A stretch of DNA of 64,000 nucleotides from Apiospora phragmitis (Eukaryota; Ascomycota; Sordariomycetes; Amphisphaeriales; Apiosporaceae): contig JAQQWL010000016.1 in assembly GCA_038363925.1 (NCBI GenBank), forward strand, positions 434,001 through 498,000, written 5' to 3'. A program made the position numbers and the translations under genes. The notes beneath the pieces were generated by a model. That model did no database searches. It saw only the letters and a list, made by a program, of their open reading frames with translations, and had not been told where the DNA came from. Below, piece after piece: positions 21,749 to 33,738 of the stretch. Position 1 is the stretch's first letter; each line of letters starts with the position of its first letter.

Positions 21749-24455
21749 CTAGACCGCAGAGGGTGGGTGGCGTGCGCCAGGGCCGGCAAAGGAGATGGTC
21801 TTGGTCTTCATCCGGCGTCGCGCGCCCTCCAGGTCGTCCGTATCGGTGCCGTCGCCCTCCTTGAGCGAGGCGCTCGTCGTCGTCGACATGACCCGCCGCT
21901 GCATGCCGGGGCTCTGCAGCCCCTGCTGCTCGAGCCACTTCTTGCGCGCCGACGCCGCCGCCGCCGCGCCCTCGCCGACGATGGAGCTGTTGGTCGTGTT
22001 GCCGCCGCCGCTGCACTTGAAGACGCTCATGAAGTCCTGCATGAAGGTGGTCTCGAGCTCGCGCGGTCGCCCGTCCGAGGTCCAGTACCGCTCGTTGCTG
22101 AGCTCGATGCTCAGGTGGCGCCGGAAGAAGCGGTCCTGGTTCACCCACCAGGCGCGCCAGAGGACGACGATGAAGAAGGTCAGCGGGATCGTGAAGCACC
22201 AGTACACCCAGAAGAGCGGCATGATGACGACGTGTGGCATGTCTAGCCTGGTCGCGTCCTCGCTCAGGCCCGCGTCGCCCTTGGTGTTGTACTCCCAGTT
22301 GAAGAAGGATGTGCCGAACAGCGTGCCCATGTACTCGCCCGGCAGGAAAATGGCCGTGATGACGGCGAGCGCCTTCATCGACGAGCTGTCGCGCGTCGAG
22401 GCCACGGCCATCCGCGCGTTGAGGTTGTTGTCCTCTTGCGCCATCTTGGAGTAGATCTAAAACAACACAACCAAATGGTGAGTAAACAAAACAGCTAGAA
22501 AAGGTATGACATGGACACGCCAGTGGGAAATGACGAGAGCAAGAGTAGTAGGTAGTGCACTTACGATATCAATCTGGGCTCGGCAACGTAGTTCCGACAT
22601 CCTGCGATCCGTCTCCAACGCCGTGCACAGTCTCCAGGTAGACTCCAAGTATTGTCGTATTTCATGCCACTGATGTGATAACTCATCCTCGTCCTCATCC
22701 TCGTCTCCCCCTTTTCCGTGCGCTCTGCCACTGCCGCTGCCAGAAGCGCGGCGCCTAAGAAGCTTTATTTGCGCATCCAGCTCGTCGCCGACCGTGACTA
22801 GAAGCTTCACCGCCCTCTCCATCCACCTCAGCGTGTCCAGCAGCTTGATAGCGCCCTTCAGGACGTCGTGGGCCTCCTTCATCAGGTGGATGGTCTGCGG
22901 CGGGACGTAGTCGTCGCCGTACAGCGCGGGGTTCCGCTGCTGGTAGCTGCTGCTGCCGTTGCCGTAGCCTGGGTCGTGGCTGCGCTTCGTGACCTTCTCC
23001 TCGACGAAGGTGGAGAAGCGCCGCAGCGGGCTGAAGGGGATGCTGTCGCTCTTGTTGCCCGAGCTGCTCCCGCGCCGCGGGGGCTTCGGGAAGCGCCGCC
23101 GGCTGCGGGGCTTGGCGCTGCCCGTCAGGTCGTCGACCTTGGCCTCGAGGTCCAGCACCTCGTCGTTGTTGGCCACGACCTCCTCCTCGGTCCGCAGGAA
23201 CTGCACCTGCAGCAGCACGATGGGCAGCACGAGCGGGTGCGCCCAGAGCGAGCGCGACGCCTCGAGCCGCTTCTCGTACTCGTCCAGGGCGTCGTCGTCG
23301 TGCCAGCGCGTGTCGAACGAACGCCGGATCAGCGCCGTCGTCGTCCGCGTCTTGAGCTTGTACGACATGGACAGGAAGTCGTAAGGAGGTTGCGGGTTGG
23401 CCGAGAAACTGAAGACAATGTCTGTTCAAGCGAGGACCGAACCGCGTTAGTACCAGACGGGGGATCAGCGTGACGTCTTGGTTTAGTAGCTTACATAGAG
23501 TCTCTTTGCGTGCATCCCAGAAACTAGACTCGCTAGTAACGCGGCCTATCGTAGGGAGAGTCGATGCGTGTAGTTCGAGAGAGTTGTAGTCCTCTGGCGT
23601 AAGAAACAACCCATCTTGATGAGAGTTGGAGTCGTGGGTGACCGGAAGAGGTCTCCGATCTACGATGCTATTGTTTGGTCACCGTTAGCTTTTCGTCGTG
23701 TATGACTCTACCATAGTACTTGGTCCGGCAAGCCTACAGGACTTGAGGATGGCCAGCCAGCCGATGATGACTAGACTGGTTGCCTACACGTTGAGATACT
23801 AGGCTGAGTGAGTGCCTCTCGTTTCAAGGGCGTACCCGAAAAAGAAAGAGAGACAGGAAGACTTACAGTTGACGCACTCTGCCCAGTAATCGAGGCTTTC
23901 CAGGAGGCGTCTCAACAAACTCGCCCTGTGCAACATTACAATGTCAGTCCGCACCCACCAGCACCAAATTGTCAAGAGTAGACGCACCTCATCATCCAAG
24001 CCGTATCCGTCGCGAATCGAACCCCGAAACATGCGCAGGGCTTCGTCGTCGTCGGCCATGATGCTCGGCGACCGAAAGGGGCCGTCGATGTCCTTGGCGG
24101 GTGGCGTGTACACGGCATACTCGTGGTAGGAAGCGTGGGTATCCCCGTCCGTCAGCAGCACCTTGGTCGCCAGGTCGCGCAGCTCGAAGTTGAACAGGTT
24201 CAGGTCCGACATGCGGGACCTCCGGCCGCCCCGGAGCCCGCCTGCGTCCCCACTCCGACCCGACTTGGTGGACGTGGCAGCGGTGGTGTCGGCCACGGGC
24301 ATCAGACTCCCGCGTCGGGTGTGGTAGTTGCGGGACCCTCCGCCTCCGCTGTGGCCACCCGACGTTGCGCGGCGATCCAGCGACGGTCGCGCCGGCAGCG
24401 GGGTCTCATTGTTGTTGCTCAGGTTGGCGTCGAGCTCGTCTAGGTTGTATTCCAT
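21749..24455 (-). CDS. CorA-like Mg2+ transporter-family protein (754 aa)
   Basis: Five exons: 23988-24455, 23867-23925, 23495-23667, 22565-23421, 21749-22456. All four introns have GT-AG ends and the 2265 nt close in frame. After exon 1 the open frame continues through the first intron and is misleading; splicing gives GEFVETPPGKPRLLGRVRQL and then IVDRRPLPVTHDS, which fits the family. The long soluble N-domain has an HDVLKGAIKLLDTLRWMERA coiled part and an acidic EDEDEDEL patch. Two C-terminal helices follow: about residues 548-568 (ALAVITAIFLPGEYMGTLFG) and 597-620 (IMPLFWVYWCFTIPLTFFIV). The classical GMN motif is not visible at the end of helix 1, where GTSFFNW takes its place, as usual in these fungal proteins. 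Cation transport is inferred from the family; the real substrate is unknown. Confidence 0.85.
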
Positions 24456-25553
24456 GATCGCCAGCCCTACGGGATGCCGTCGTATCCGGGAAGGGGGCCC
24501 CTTTACCTAACGACTACTCTAGTACCAAACACACAGACAGGCAAACGCTCTTCACTTCGAGAGCAAAACCCGCTTCGTTGGCTACCCTAAGGGTGCTTGT
24601 TCCCGCAACACAGAGCTAAGACGCGGAGAATGGAAGCCAAGCATCAAGAAAGCAGGAAATAAGAGGAAGCAGCAGCCAAGCAATTAACTAGAGAGCAAAG
24701 GCAACACAAACACAACTTTAAGCTTCCCTCGGCCCGATAGATCGCAAAAGAAATATGGGAAAAAGAGGCCAGAATAAAACGGACAGGAAGCACCGAGGCG
24801 GAGAAAAACAATCAGGTCAAGGGTAAGATGCAGAAACGAGCTGCTGACCGACAAGGCCGCCATCATCCCCCCTGCATCGCTAACCCCCAGCCACCAACTG
24901 CAGGCAGCATATCAATCCTTACTCCAGAGCCCGCACTACTGGCTGGCTGCTGGTGAGAGCCTGGGCGCTTCACGTCATTAGGTCCGAAGGATCGTAGTTA
25001 CGATCGCTTGTCGCCCGCCAATTCTTACGCCAAGGAGGACTCGCTTTCCCCCATTTCGAACCACGAACGGGGTCGTTCCGGGCTGGGGGTGGTTCGTGGG
25101 CCAAAAGCCAGCACAGCAACGCCCCAAGGCTGGCCGGGCAGCGGCGCCGCCCATCTCGTGTGGATCAACATCCCCACTTGGACTTGGCGGTATGAGCTGG
25201 GAGAGGTGTAGCTTGCAGGGTTATACTAGGATGCTAGAGGTCGAAGCGAACCATCAGCTGATCGTGTTGTGCAGTTTATACTGGCAACTTTACTGGAGTA
25301 ACGACGAACTTGTCGGTGAAAGAACAATGGCTACAAGTGAAGTGATATTCAAAAATTGAAGAATAGTTGAACGGAGGTATACAACGCGGACAGCAGCTTC
25401 GTTCGTCGCCCAACAGACAGTGGTATCTAACGTGTTCAAAAACAAATAAGCCAACAGACCCTCCCCAGAAACTCCAATGCAGTCCGTGTCTACGTGGGAA
25501 CCCAAGTCGTGTCGTCGGTCATAATCATGTCTCCCTTCTACACGCACCTAGTC
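24456..25553. other. Intergenic region between CorA-like gene start and NDC80 stop
   Basis: Promoter of the CorA-like gene at the left (A/G-rich top strand, as expected for a minus-strand leader) and 3' region of NDC80 at the right. No further gene recognised. Confidence 0.4.
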
Positions 25554-27889
25554 TCACATATCAACACCCCGGGTATCGTCCTTCATCATGTCGTCGCTGC
25601 CGAGCTCCTTCTCGAGCTCATCCGCGACGAATCCCTCGTAATCTTCCAGGTTCTTCTGGATGTGCACCTTGAATTTGATGATGTCATTCAGCATCTTCTC
25701 AATCTCGGTATGTAGCTCTTCGCGCAGAGAGTTTGCGCGCAGAGTGAGCTGCTCGTATCTACGCAAATGTCAGTATATAGTTCCAGGTATTTGAGGAACG
25801 ATGCAAGCTGAGGAGACGTACTCGATGTTGGTGTTCATTTCACGTTGTTCCATGAGTTGAACGGACTCGGTGAGCTGCGCACGCATCTTGGCCAGTTCCT
25901 TCTCCATCTTTTCGATCTGGGCATCACTGGCCAGCTTCTGCGTGGTTGTAACCTCTTTGGTCCTCTCGTACTCCTCCTCCGCAGCGCGGACACGGTGCTC
26001 AAGAGCCTCAACCTCAGACCGCTTGTCTTCGATGGCTTCTTTAATGCCATCCAATAAGTCGTGGTCCTTCATCATGGCGTCCATGGCAGCGCTGCGGCGT
26101 TCGCTGATATCTTTCCGCAAGGCCATGAAGGCGTTCTTAACACTGCCTCTCAAGTCCAAGTTTAAGATATGGGCCGGTTGGTATCCAGTTACCGGGTCGG
26201 CTAGTAGTCGTTCCGAAGTTTCTGGCATGGCTCCTTTATATGAGCCGCTGTTCATCATGGAGCCCGTAAAGTTGGACTCGTTTACGGTGACGGCCAACTC
26301 AAATTGTTCGCCGTTGGCATTCACAGCCGTACTAGGAATCAAACCGATCTGGTAGGCGAGGGTGTTGTACTTGTCCACAAGACGCTCGAGCTCATCAAGT
26401 CGGCGACTAGCGTCCACTTCTTTCTCCGCCACCTTTTTCTTAACGTCTTCCAGTCTCAGGGCGGCCGATTCGATGCCCTTCTGCAGTCTTTCGCGCTCCG
26501 AGGTCATGCGGTCGATATCCTGCATGCTGATTCCTTGGTCATCGACTTCTCTCTGCAGTCCTCGCCGCTCGTCTTCGGCCTCCTTGAGCTCCTGCTCTAG
26601 CTTGTCGTACTCCTCTTGCAAAACAGTAATACGACTCTCGTACTTGTCTGAGCGTTGCATGGCGAGCGCGTTGTACTCTTCGAACTTGGTCTTGTCTTCC
26701 TCCATAATCTTGAAGTGGTCATCCAGCACTCGTGGGTCTGGAGTTGCCTTCTCCATATCTTCTATTTCCTGCAAAAGTCGGGCATTCTCGGCTTCTAGCA
26801 TGTCAAGCTCGGACCGATACTTCGAGTTTGATCGTTCAAATGCCTCGGCCATTCCCTGCACATGCGGGGCCAGTGCTCTTTCTGCATCCTCGTCGCCCGC
26901 GTCGTCGTCCATGGCAAGCCAGTCACGGTACGCGCTGCTAAGAAAGTCAAAGATGATGCGATCGCCACTGACATCGACTCCAGCCTCTGCGCAGGCGTCA
27001 TCATAGCGGTAGCAAGAGTAGCCCTCCAGCATCTGGGCTAACTGCATCATCCAGTGCAATAGCCCCAGGAAGGTACTCCAGTTCTGACCGCCTACGGCAG
27101 CGATCTGGGATTTGGTAATACTCCTCTCGAAAGGATATCGCAGTTGCTTCAAGATAGGAGGCACCTCCTGATCGATATTCTTCTGGAATCGATAAGCGGG
27201 GTCGATACGGTGATACAACCATTGGAAGAGGTAGTTGAAATCTTTCTGTGTCGGCGACTTCATGATATTCTGAGAGAGATTGTGCTTCATCTCCATCTCA
27301 AAGTTGTTTTGCACCAGGTAATCTAGCAACTCCTGGCCGATGCGCGCCTGGAACGATCTGTCTTTTAATGGCCGAGGATCTCTTGGCACTCCGGCGGCTT
27401 GCGGTGCTTGCTGAAAGAAGCTCTGGTGGCTCATAGGGCCATTGTTGGAAGGGTGCGGTCGGTACACGCTACTACGGCGCGCATCGCCTTCGGAGTTGCG
27501 GCCGGGTAGGCTCCCGGACGCGTAACTCTTGAAGGCCGAGGGAGGGTGCGCGAGAGACTGGCGCTTGACCGAAGACAAGCCCATCTCCGGAAGATTGGTG
27601 CCTGAGGATGAGCGACCGAACATGGGCTGCGTAGGGCGACTCATGGCCAGGGAGTGCCTAGACCCCGACATGGAGCGCACATGGTTGCTTCCGCTGTTCG
27701 AATTCGATCGTTTCATGGCTGATGCTAGTTGTGGAATGGCAGAGTTGGGGTTGTTGATGCTGCCTAGAGTCTGATGATAAGAGTATTAGCCGGCGTGTTG
27801 TTATTTGCGGCAAGCAATCAAAAGGGAAAAAACAGCAGACTTACTTCACGTGGTCTTCGTACGCTCCAAAGGCCTGTATCCTGCGACAT
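25554..27889 (-). CDS. NDC80: Kinetochore protein NDC80 (732 aa)
   Basis: Three exons: 27845-27889 ([15 protein letters not shown]), 25822-27770 and 25554-25758; both introns are GT-AG and 2199 nt close exactly. The product is the largest subunit of the four-part NDC80 complex, which ties centromeres to spindle microtubules. It has a basic disordered N-tail, then the calponin-homology domain at about residues 140-300 ([60 protein letters not shown], all hallmark blocks). A long coiled coil fills most of the rest, interrupted around residues 495-540 ([20 protein letters not shown]), where the family has its loop. Length is normal for filamentous fungi. It shares a 588 bp divergent promoter with the OB-fold gene. 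Confidence 0.95.
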
Positions 27890-28477
27890 GTTGCAGGGGG
27901 AACTGTGATGGGTGTGTGGTTTCCCCCCAAAAGGCCAAATCGTAAATGTTACGACAAAATTGGGTAGAGTAACGGTTCAAATCGGCCACAAAGGGGTTGT
28001 GCGACTAGACAGTTGTATTCCAAACAACCGAAGCATCACCAATTGTTGATGCAGCCAACAACTGTCGCGAGTCGCAAAATAGATTTCTGCCCAAGAAAGA
28101 GGCCATGCATTGATTGATTGATAGGATCAGTGTTGACTACGCTGGTCTGAAGTAAACAAAACCCCATCGCAGAAGCTGATTGGCTGGAAATTATGGAGGT
28201 TACAAAACGCTTACTTTAGCCTGCCCCACCAAACCCTGCAGTTTGGAGGAACCATCCTTTCTCTTCTGGGTGGGTGTCAAGTGCAATGAACCTACATGGC
28301 TTCAACCTTCATCATGAGCTTTATATTCACCTCTCCTCCCCTATCTTGACTTCAATTCTGATGAAAGGGGGGACTTGAAATCTAGCTTCTCTCTTGTATT
28401 TCTATATATAACTCCAACTTCCAAGTCGCATAATCTCTATTCGAGAATGGATCTAATGCACACCAACTCAGTCCATC
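27890..28477. promoter_or_regulatory. Shared divergent promoter of NDC80 and the OB-fold gene
   Basis: Only 588 bp separate the two start codons. A TATATATAA element at 28403-28411 lies 67 bp before the plus-strand ATG and is a plausible TATA box. Confidence 0.5.
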
Positions 28478-29584
28478 ATGGTGCCAAAGAAGCTTGTTAT
28501 ATTCACCGGAGCACCAGAAAGGACTTCCCTTGAGCAGGATGGTCAGCGACTACTGAACGGGTTCTTGGAGCCTCACACGAAGTTTATCCGAGGACGGAAA
28601 ACTTCACAGCAGCCTCTGGCCGCATCGAAGAACGACCACGATGTGGACACAGCTGCTTGGAGGTCAATCCCGCTACATAGAGCCCAGCTACACAGAGCCC
28701 AGCTGCATACCGGGTTCTCTCAAGTCCACGAGTTAAGCCAAAACTATGTTGGCGATGACGATTTCTTCTCGTCAGTATCGGCTTCCGCCAGCTTTCAGGG
28801 AACGGGCGACGAGACTAGTGGATTAAGTCAATCGTTGCTGAACGATTTCTACGATCACTCTCTTGCCGCGCACGAGGATGTACGGTCCTCTCAGCTGCCC
28901 TCCGAACACTCCGTGACGGCATCACAGTCTTTCGTCACCACCCTAAGCTATGAAGACTCGTTCGGCGACGAAACGTCGTCTCAGGCAGATCGTACCCTTG
29001 GGCTAGGAGCGGCGCGGCTAAGCAATCTGTCTGGACTGCCGAACGCATTACACCTAAAAGCCATCCAACCCCAGACGATGAGCGTCAACCTCATCGTAGG
29101 CATCATCTCTATAGCAGAGCCGCGTACTGTCACGACCAAGTGGGGCACAAGCAAGACACTTATTGAGCTCTTGGTCGGAGATGAAACGAAAGCTGGCTTC
29201 AGCGTCACGTTCTGGCTGGCAGCCAATGGAGATACAGAAAGCGAAACCGATGCGACTCTACGGGATCTGCGGCGACGAGACGTCGTACTGCTCCGCAACG
29301 TCGCGTTGAGCGAGTTCAAAACCAAGGTGCATGGCCATAGTCTTCGGAAGGGTCTCACCAAAATCCAGCTTCTGTACCGCCAAAGGCTCGACGAAGAGGA
29401 CGAGGGGGGTTTCTATAGTATCAGAGATCTCTCGTCGAAGAGCGCAACCCATCCCCAGCTGTTAAAGACAGCCAGGGTGCGTCAATGGGTGTTTGACTTC
29501 GTTGCGCAGCCTGTCTATACTGGAGAAGGCAATAATAAGCAGGGCCTTAGGCGATGGGAGCTGCCCCCTGACGATACACAATAA
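28478..29584 (+). CDS. OB-fold nucleic-acid-binding-type protein (368 aa)
   Basis: Single exon. The first ~190 residues are low complexity, with a direct tandem repeat of HRAQL at about residues 67-76. The C-terminal half (about 195-330) has the strand pattern of an OB fold: SVNLIVGIISIAEPRTVTTK, TLIELLVGDET, FSVTFWLA, LRRRDVVLLRNVALSEFKTK, KIQLLYRQR. This order (a ligand-like strand, a charged hairpin, then a 'below this the domain is blocked or made available' type phrase DVVLLRNVAL) is seen in RPA-like and shieldin-like proteins that bind single-stranded DNA. A DNA-repair or telomere-linked role is inference only. The start is the first ATG after the TATA-like element. Confidence 0.7.
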   Translation: MVPKKLVIFTGAPERTSLEQDGQRLLNGFLEPHTKFIRGRKTSQQPLAASKNDHDVDTAAWRSIPLHRAQLHRAQLHTGFSQVHELSQNYVGDDDFFSSVSASASFQGTGDETSGLSQSLLNDFYDHSLAAHEDVRSSQLPSEHSVTASQSFVTTLSYEDSFGDETSSQADRTLGLGAARLSNLSGLPNALHLKAIQPQTMSVNLIVGIISIAEPRTVTTKWGTSKTLIELLVGDETKAGFSVTFWLAANGDTESETDATLRDLRRRDVVLLRNVALSEFKTKVHGHSLRKGLTKIQLLYRQRLDEEDEGGFYSIRDLSSKSATHPQLLKTARVRQWVFDFVAQPVYTGEGNNKQGLRRWELPPDDTQ

Positions 29585-30328
29585 ATAGGGGTGGTCAAAC
29601 TGGCGGCAAATGCTGGCTCGAAGGAGAAGTAGAATACGATTGAAGTGCTCAATTTTGAAGCTTGCGGCACCATGATATGTGGTGTGAATGGTCGACGGAA
29701 GTCAGGGGCGCCAATGCGCCATGTTTTTGGAAGTTGATCTAAAAGAAAACTGTGTCAGTCGAATAAGGTTTGGTTAATGGTATCCCATGGCATTCGTTCA
29801 TGGGTGAAATATCCCCAATTTGAACAATTTGAGAATAGGTAATGTCCAAATTGGCCATGACAGAACCTCTATGATACGTATGATCACTTTTGCCACGCGA
29901 AATGCGGTATTACTCATTTTACTGGTAGATCATGGGCTGATCAACAGTTGCAACCCAGTCGGATGGATCCTTATCTGATGGTGAATCTTGATCCCTGTCG
30001 GTTGCGTTTCCAGCCAATTGGTTTCGTCCTCCCGCTCTGATTGGGGGGCCTGATTGGGCCCGCTATGTTGCTAGGAGTAAAGTGACCGCGGGGCAGGCAA
30101 AAAAAGTGAAAAGTGAATGGCCTAGCATCGGAGCCCCTCCAAAATTTCATCCATCCAGTCACCCCGCGATCCCACATGAATTCACGCGCAATTGGGTTGG
30201 GACTTCACTTCCCCCTATTAAACCATCCTCACCATCAGCAACCTCTTACTTACTCAACCCCGTAGAGACCGTGTCAATCTACCTGCTCCGTTACCTCGGG
30301 TTGACTTCCGTCGTCTACTCCCGCAACA
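29585..30328. promoter_or_regulatory. Intergenic region upstream of adenylosuccinate lyase
   Basis: Contains the terminator region of the OB-fold gene and the promoter of the next gene, with a CT-rich leader directly before 30329. No gene recognised. Confidence 0.4.
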
Positions 30329-32833
30329 ATGACCGGCTACGATACGTACAAGACCCCTTTGGACTCTCGCTATTCCAGTAAGTCATTCATGCAGTGTACT
30401 GCTGGTCTTGCGGTTCGCGAATTGTGGGATTCGTTGCACTGGCTATTTCGCCCCTATTGAATTGCGTCCAACAAAATGGCTAACGTCATGCTCTAGGCGA
30501 TGAGATGAAGCAGCTGTTCAGCCAGCGCTCCCGTCATTCGACCTGGCGCAAGCTCTGGCTGTATCTGGCCGAGGGCGAGAAGTACGTGCTCTGGGATGCT
30601 GCTTATCGCCTTCGAAGACACTGTTATCTGAGTATTGGCCCAATAGAAGGCTGACCCTCGCTTTAGAGAACTCGGTATCGACACCATCACTGATGCGGCA
30701 ATCTCCCAGATGAAGCAGCATCTCATCGTCTCTAACGATGATTTTGGGGTCGCTGCTGTCGAGGAGAAGCGCCGCAAGCATGATGTTATGGCCCATGTTC
30801 ATGCCTTTGGTCAGGTAAACATCCTGATTCTATACGGGTTCAATTGCTAACATGAGTCGTAGGTCGCACCCGCTGCTGCTGGTATTATCCATTATGGAGC
30901 CACCTCCTGCTATGTCACCGACAACGTAAGGACTCTTGCCCCCCAAATATTGGCTAGGCGTGCGGGGCAGTACTGACTATCATGTTACAGGCTGAGCTCA
31001 TGCTCATGAAGAAAGCCATGGAGCTCATCATTCCCAAGGTTGCCAAGGTCATCTATAACTTGCGGTCGTTCGCCCTCGAGTGGAAGGATGAGCCTACTCT
31101 TGGCTACACTGTATGTTCCGGCTTGAGATGAAGAACATTCGGCTGGCATAACCGACTGGTTCGCGTGGAATCCACTAACGTCAAGGAATTCGCAGCACTA
31201 CCAACCAGCACAAATGATTACCGTCGGAAAGAGAGCCTGCCAATGGATCCAGATGCTTATGATGGGTCAGTATGCTTTATTCTTGACTGAACTTTGGAAA
31301 TGGCCATCCGTTTTCATGGCTTTCGGGATACAGGGACACCGACTAATACGCTTGATATAGATCTGGAAAACATCGAGCGAGTATACCAAGACTTGAAGTT
31401 CAGAGGTGCCCAAGGCACCACTGGTACACATGCGTGAGTTTTTACCCCGGTATCCAGTGTAAAAAGCACTCCAAACGCTTCGGGGCACGTCTAACGCATC
31501 ATGCTTAGTTCGTTCTTGGAGATTTTCAACAACGATGCCGGTAAAGTGGATCGTCTGAACGAAATCCTCTGTCAAAAGGCTGGATTCCCCAGCTGCTACG
31601 ACATCTCTTACCAGACCTACCCACGAAAGGTTGATCTTAACATTGCGAACGCTGTTGCTGGTCTCGGTGGTAAGTCCCTACATCATCATGTCCGCCGCTT
31701 ACATGGCAATGAATCCCATTGCCGGGCCACTGTTTCGCCGGTAACTGAATTGTGCTTGCAGCAACTTGTATGCAAATCACTGGTGATATCCGCCATCTCG
31801 CCAACATGAAGGAGCTTGAAGAGCCCTTTTCCAAGGTAGGATATAGATACATTCTATGTCCATTTTCTCATTCCGATGCAGTGACTTACACTTAACAGGA
31901 TCAAATCGGAAGCTCTGCTATGGCTTACAAGCGAAATCCCATGTTGTAAGTTCTCACAGTCGGACCGTGCCGCACTATAATTATGTTTTAGAAAACATGG
32001 CTAACGACATGCTTCGCCTTAGGTCTGAACGAATTGCTAGTCTTGGACGCAAGCTCGCTTCGCTCCCGATCAATTTCATGAACACCATGAGCGTTCAGTG
32101 GATGGAGCGAAGTCTCGACGATAGTGCGATCCGTCGTAGTGATATCCCGGAGCTGTTCCTCCTTGCAGATGCGTAAGACCCCTGAGTCACGCGATTAGTT
32201 ACCTAGAAGGACTGTTACTAACGTTGAGCAGGTGCATGATCGGCATGGATGCTCTTTCCAACGGCCTAGTTGTCTACCCGAAGAGAATCCACGCGCACAA
32301 TATGTCCGAGCTCCCCTTCATGATTACGGGTAAGTGATTCTAGAGTTACTTCCCAAATCCTTGCTCCCTCGCCCCTATCCCTCCCCTTTTTGTTTTCCCC
32401 CTTTCGAGAAGGGGTTAATTCACGGATACTTGTACTGGTATCCATCCGCCTTTCGACCATAACATGAATGCGTGAAGGTTATATTCTGATATGTAATACT
32501 AACGCCTTGCCAGAGAACATCATCATGAAGATTTGTGCCCAAGGTGGCAGCCGCCAGGATGCGCATGAAGAGATTCGAGTCCTCTCTCACCAGGCCTCTG
32601 CTGTGGTGAAGCACGAAGGTGGAGAAAATGACCTGGTTGAGCGAATCAAGAACACCGAGTACTTCAAGCCGGTGTGGGATGACATCGACAACATGATGGA
32701 TCCCAAGCTGTACGTCGGACGCGCCCCCGAGATCGTGCAGCGATACGTAGGTCAGGGTGGCCCGGTCGAGGTGAAGCTCGCCCCTTACATGCAGAAGATC
32801 CTGGGCACCGCAACTGTACAGCTAAATGTCTAA
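30329..32833 (+). CDS. ADE13: Adenylosuccinate lyase (485 aa, 13 exons)
   Basis: It catalyses two steps of purine synthesis: SAICAR to AICAR plus fumarate, and adenylosuccinate to AMP plus fumarate. Exons: 30329-30377, 30497-30581, 30667-30814, 30863-30925, 30991-31110, 31196-31265, 31361-31433, 31509-31669, 31762-31835, 31899-31945, 32023-32172, 32232-32329, 32514-32833. All introns are GT-AG and the 1458 nt close in frame, which supports the model strongly. Superfamily marks: [10 protein letters not shown] and [10 protein letters not shown] in region 1, TLGYTHYQPAQ with the catalytic His in region 2, and the fumarase/aspartase signature [11 protein letters not shown], interrupted by the intron after 31945. 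Length matches fungal homologs. Thirteen exons is intron-dense for this window. Confidence 0.96.
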
Positions 32834-33738
32834 TCCCTCAATGAGGAGATCTGGACAGCTAAATTGTTCTTGCATTGCCTGGCGTTTAGGGGGGTTCGGT
32901 ATAGTTGTGGTTGCGTGTATTTGATGGGACCAAACCAAAAAGCATGTAGATACAGTCAGTGGCATGTATAAGGCCGTCAATTTTAGAAGAGCCCGGTGTA
33001 CTAGCTTGCTGTAGAGCTGCTTATGATAGCAGAAGCATATATATTAATTGTGCAAGTATATGTAGGTATATCTATAGCTTCCAGAGACATGCAGATATGT
33101 TTCTGATATATCTGATGAAGTTGGTAACGTGAAGGGATCCATTCACACCCCCCACTGACAGATTTATTATTAGCGCATTTCACCGTCGCAGCCAACGCTT
33201 GTGGCAGAGCCCAAGTCCCAGAACGGATCACCTGTGCTAATCCCTGCCTAAACCTACTGGTTAGGTCTGGTTCCACACAGTCTCGACGTCACAAGGCAAG
33301 GGATCGTTACCGACTCTCCTCCAAATCCACACTTGCTTGGCACTTTACTTAGTTCACTACTCAGCCTCTCCCCCCACATTGGTCAGTAGGTAGAAATCAC
33401 ACAACCTCTCCGTAGCAATGACGGCCTAAACGTGGCATTGGAAAGGAAGACCCGCCTGCCGTCGGCATTACTCGATAGGAAATCAAATGTATCCAATAAC
33501 CTCTTTCACTTGTCATGATCGATCGTGCCAGCTGTTATATCATTTCGATTAATCAATCAACCGACAGCGCGTCGTGATCCCCGCGAATCCGGAATACCTC
33601 GAAACATTGCAATCATCCCCTAAGCGCCCAACTAGCGACCCAAGGCCTGGCTGAACTTCCAACACTTCCAAAGCGAATTCGCCGTTGTATGACTTGATAA
33701 ATTGGATGGCCAAGATAGGCTATGATGAGGTAGCAGCC
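32834..33738. other. Intergenic region
   Basis: 3' region of adenylosuccinate lyase and promoter/leader of the Nif1-like gene. The 5' limit of the latter is uncertain, so an untranslated first exon may lie here. Nothing else recognised. Confidence 0.4.

Noticed and set aside
23799..23987. Reading straight through the first intron of the intact CorA-like gene
   Set aside because: The frame is open there, but it cannot be joined to the next exon without an unusual acceptor, whereas two canonical introns give a family-like protein with perfect phase.
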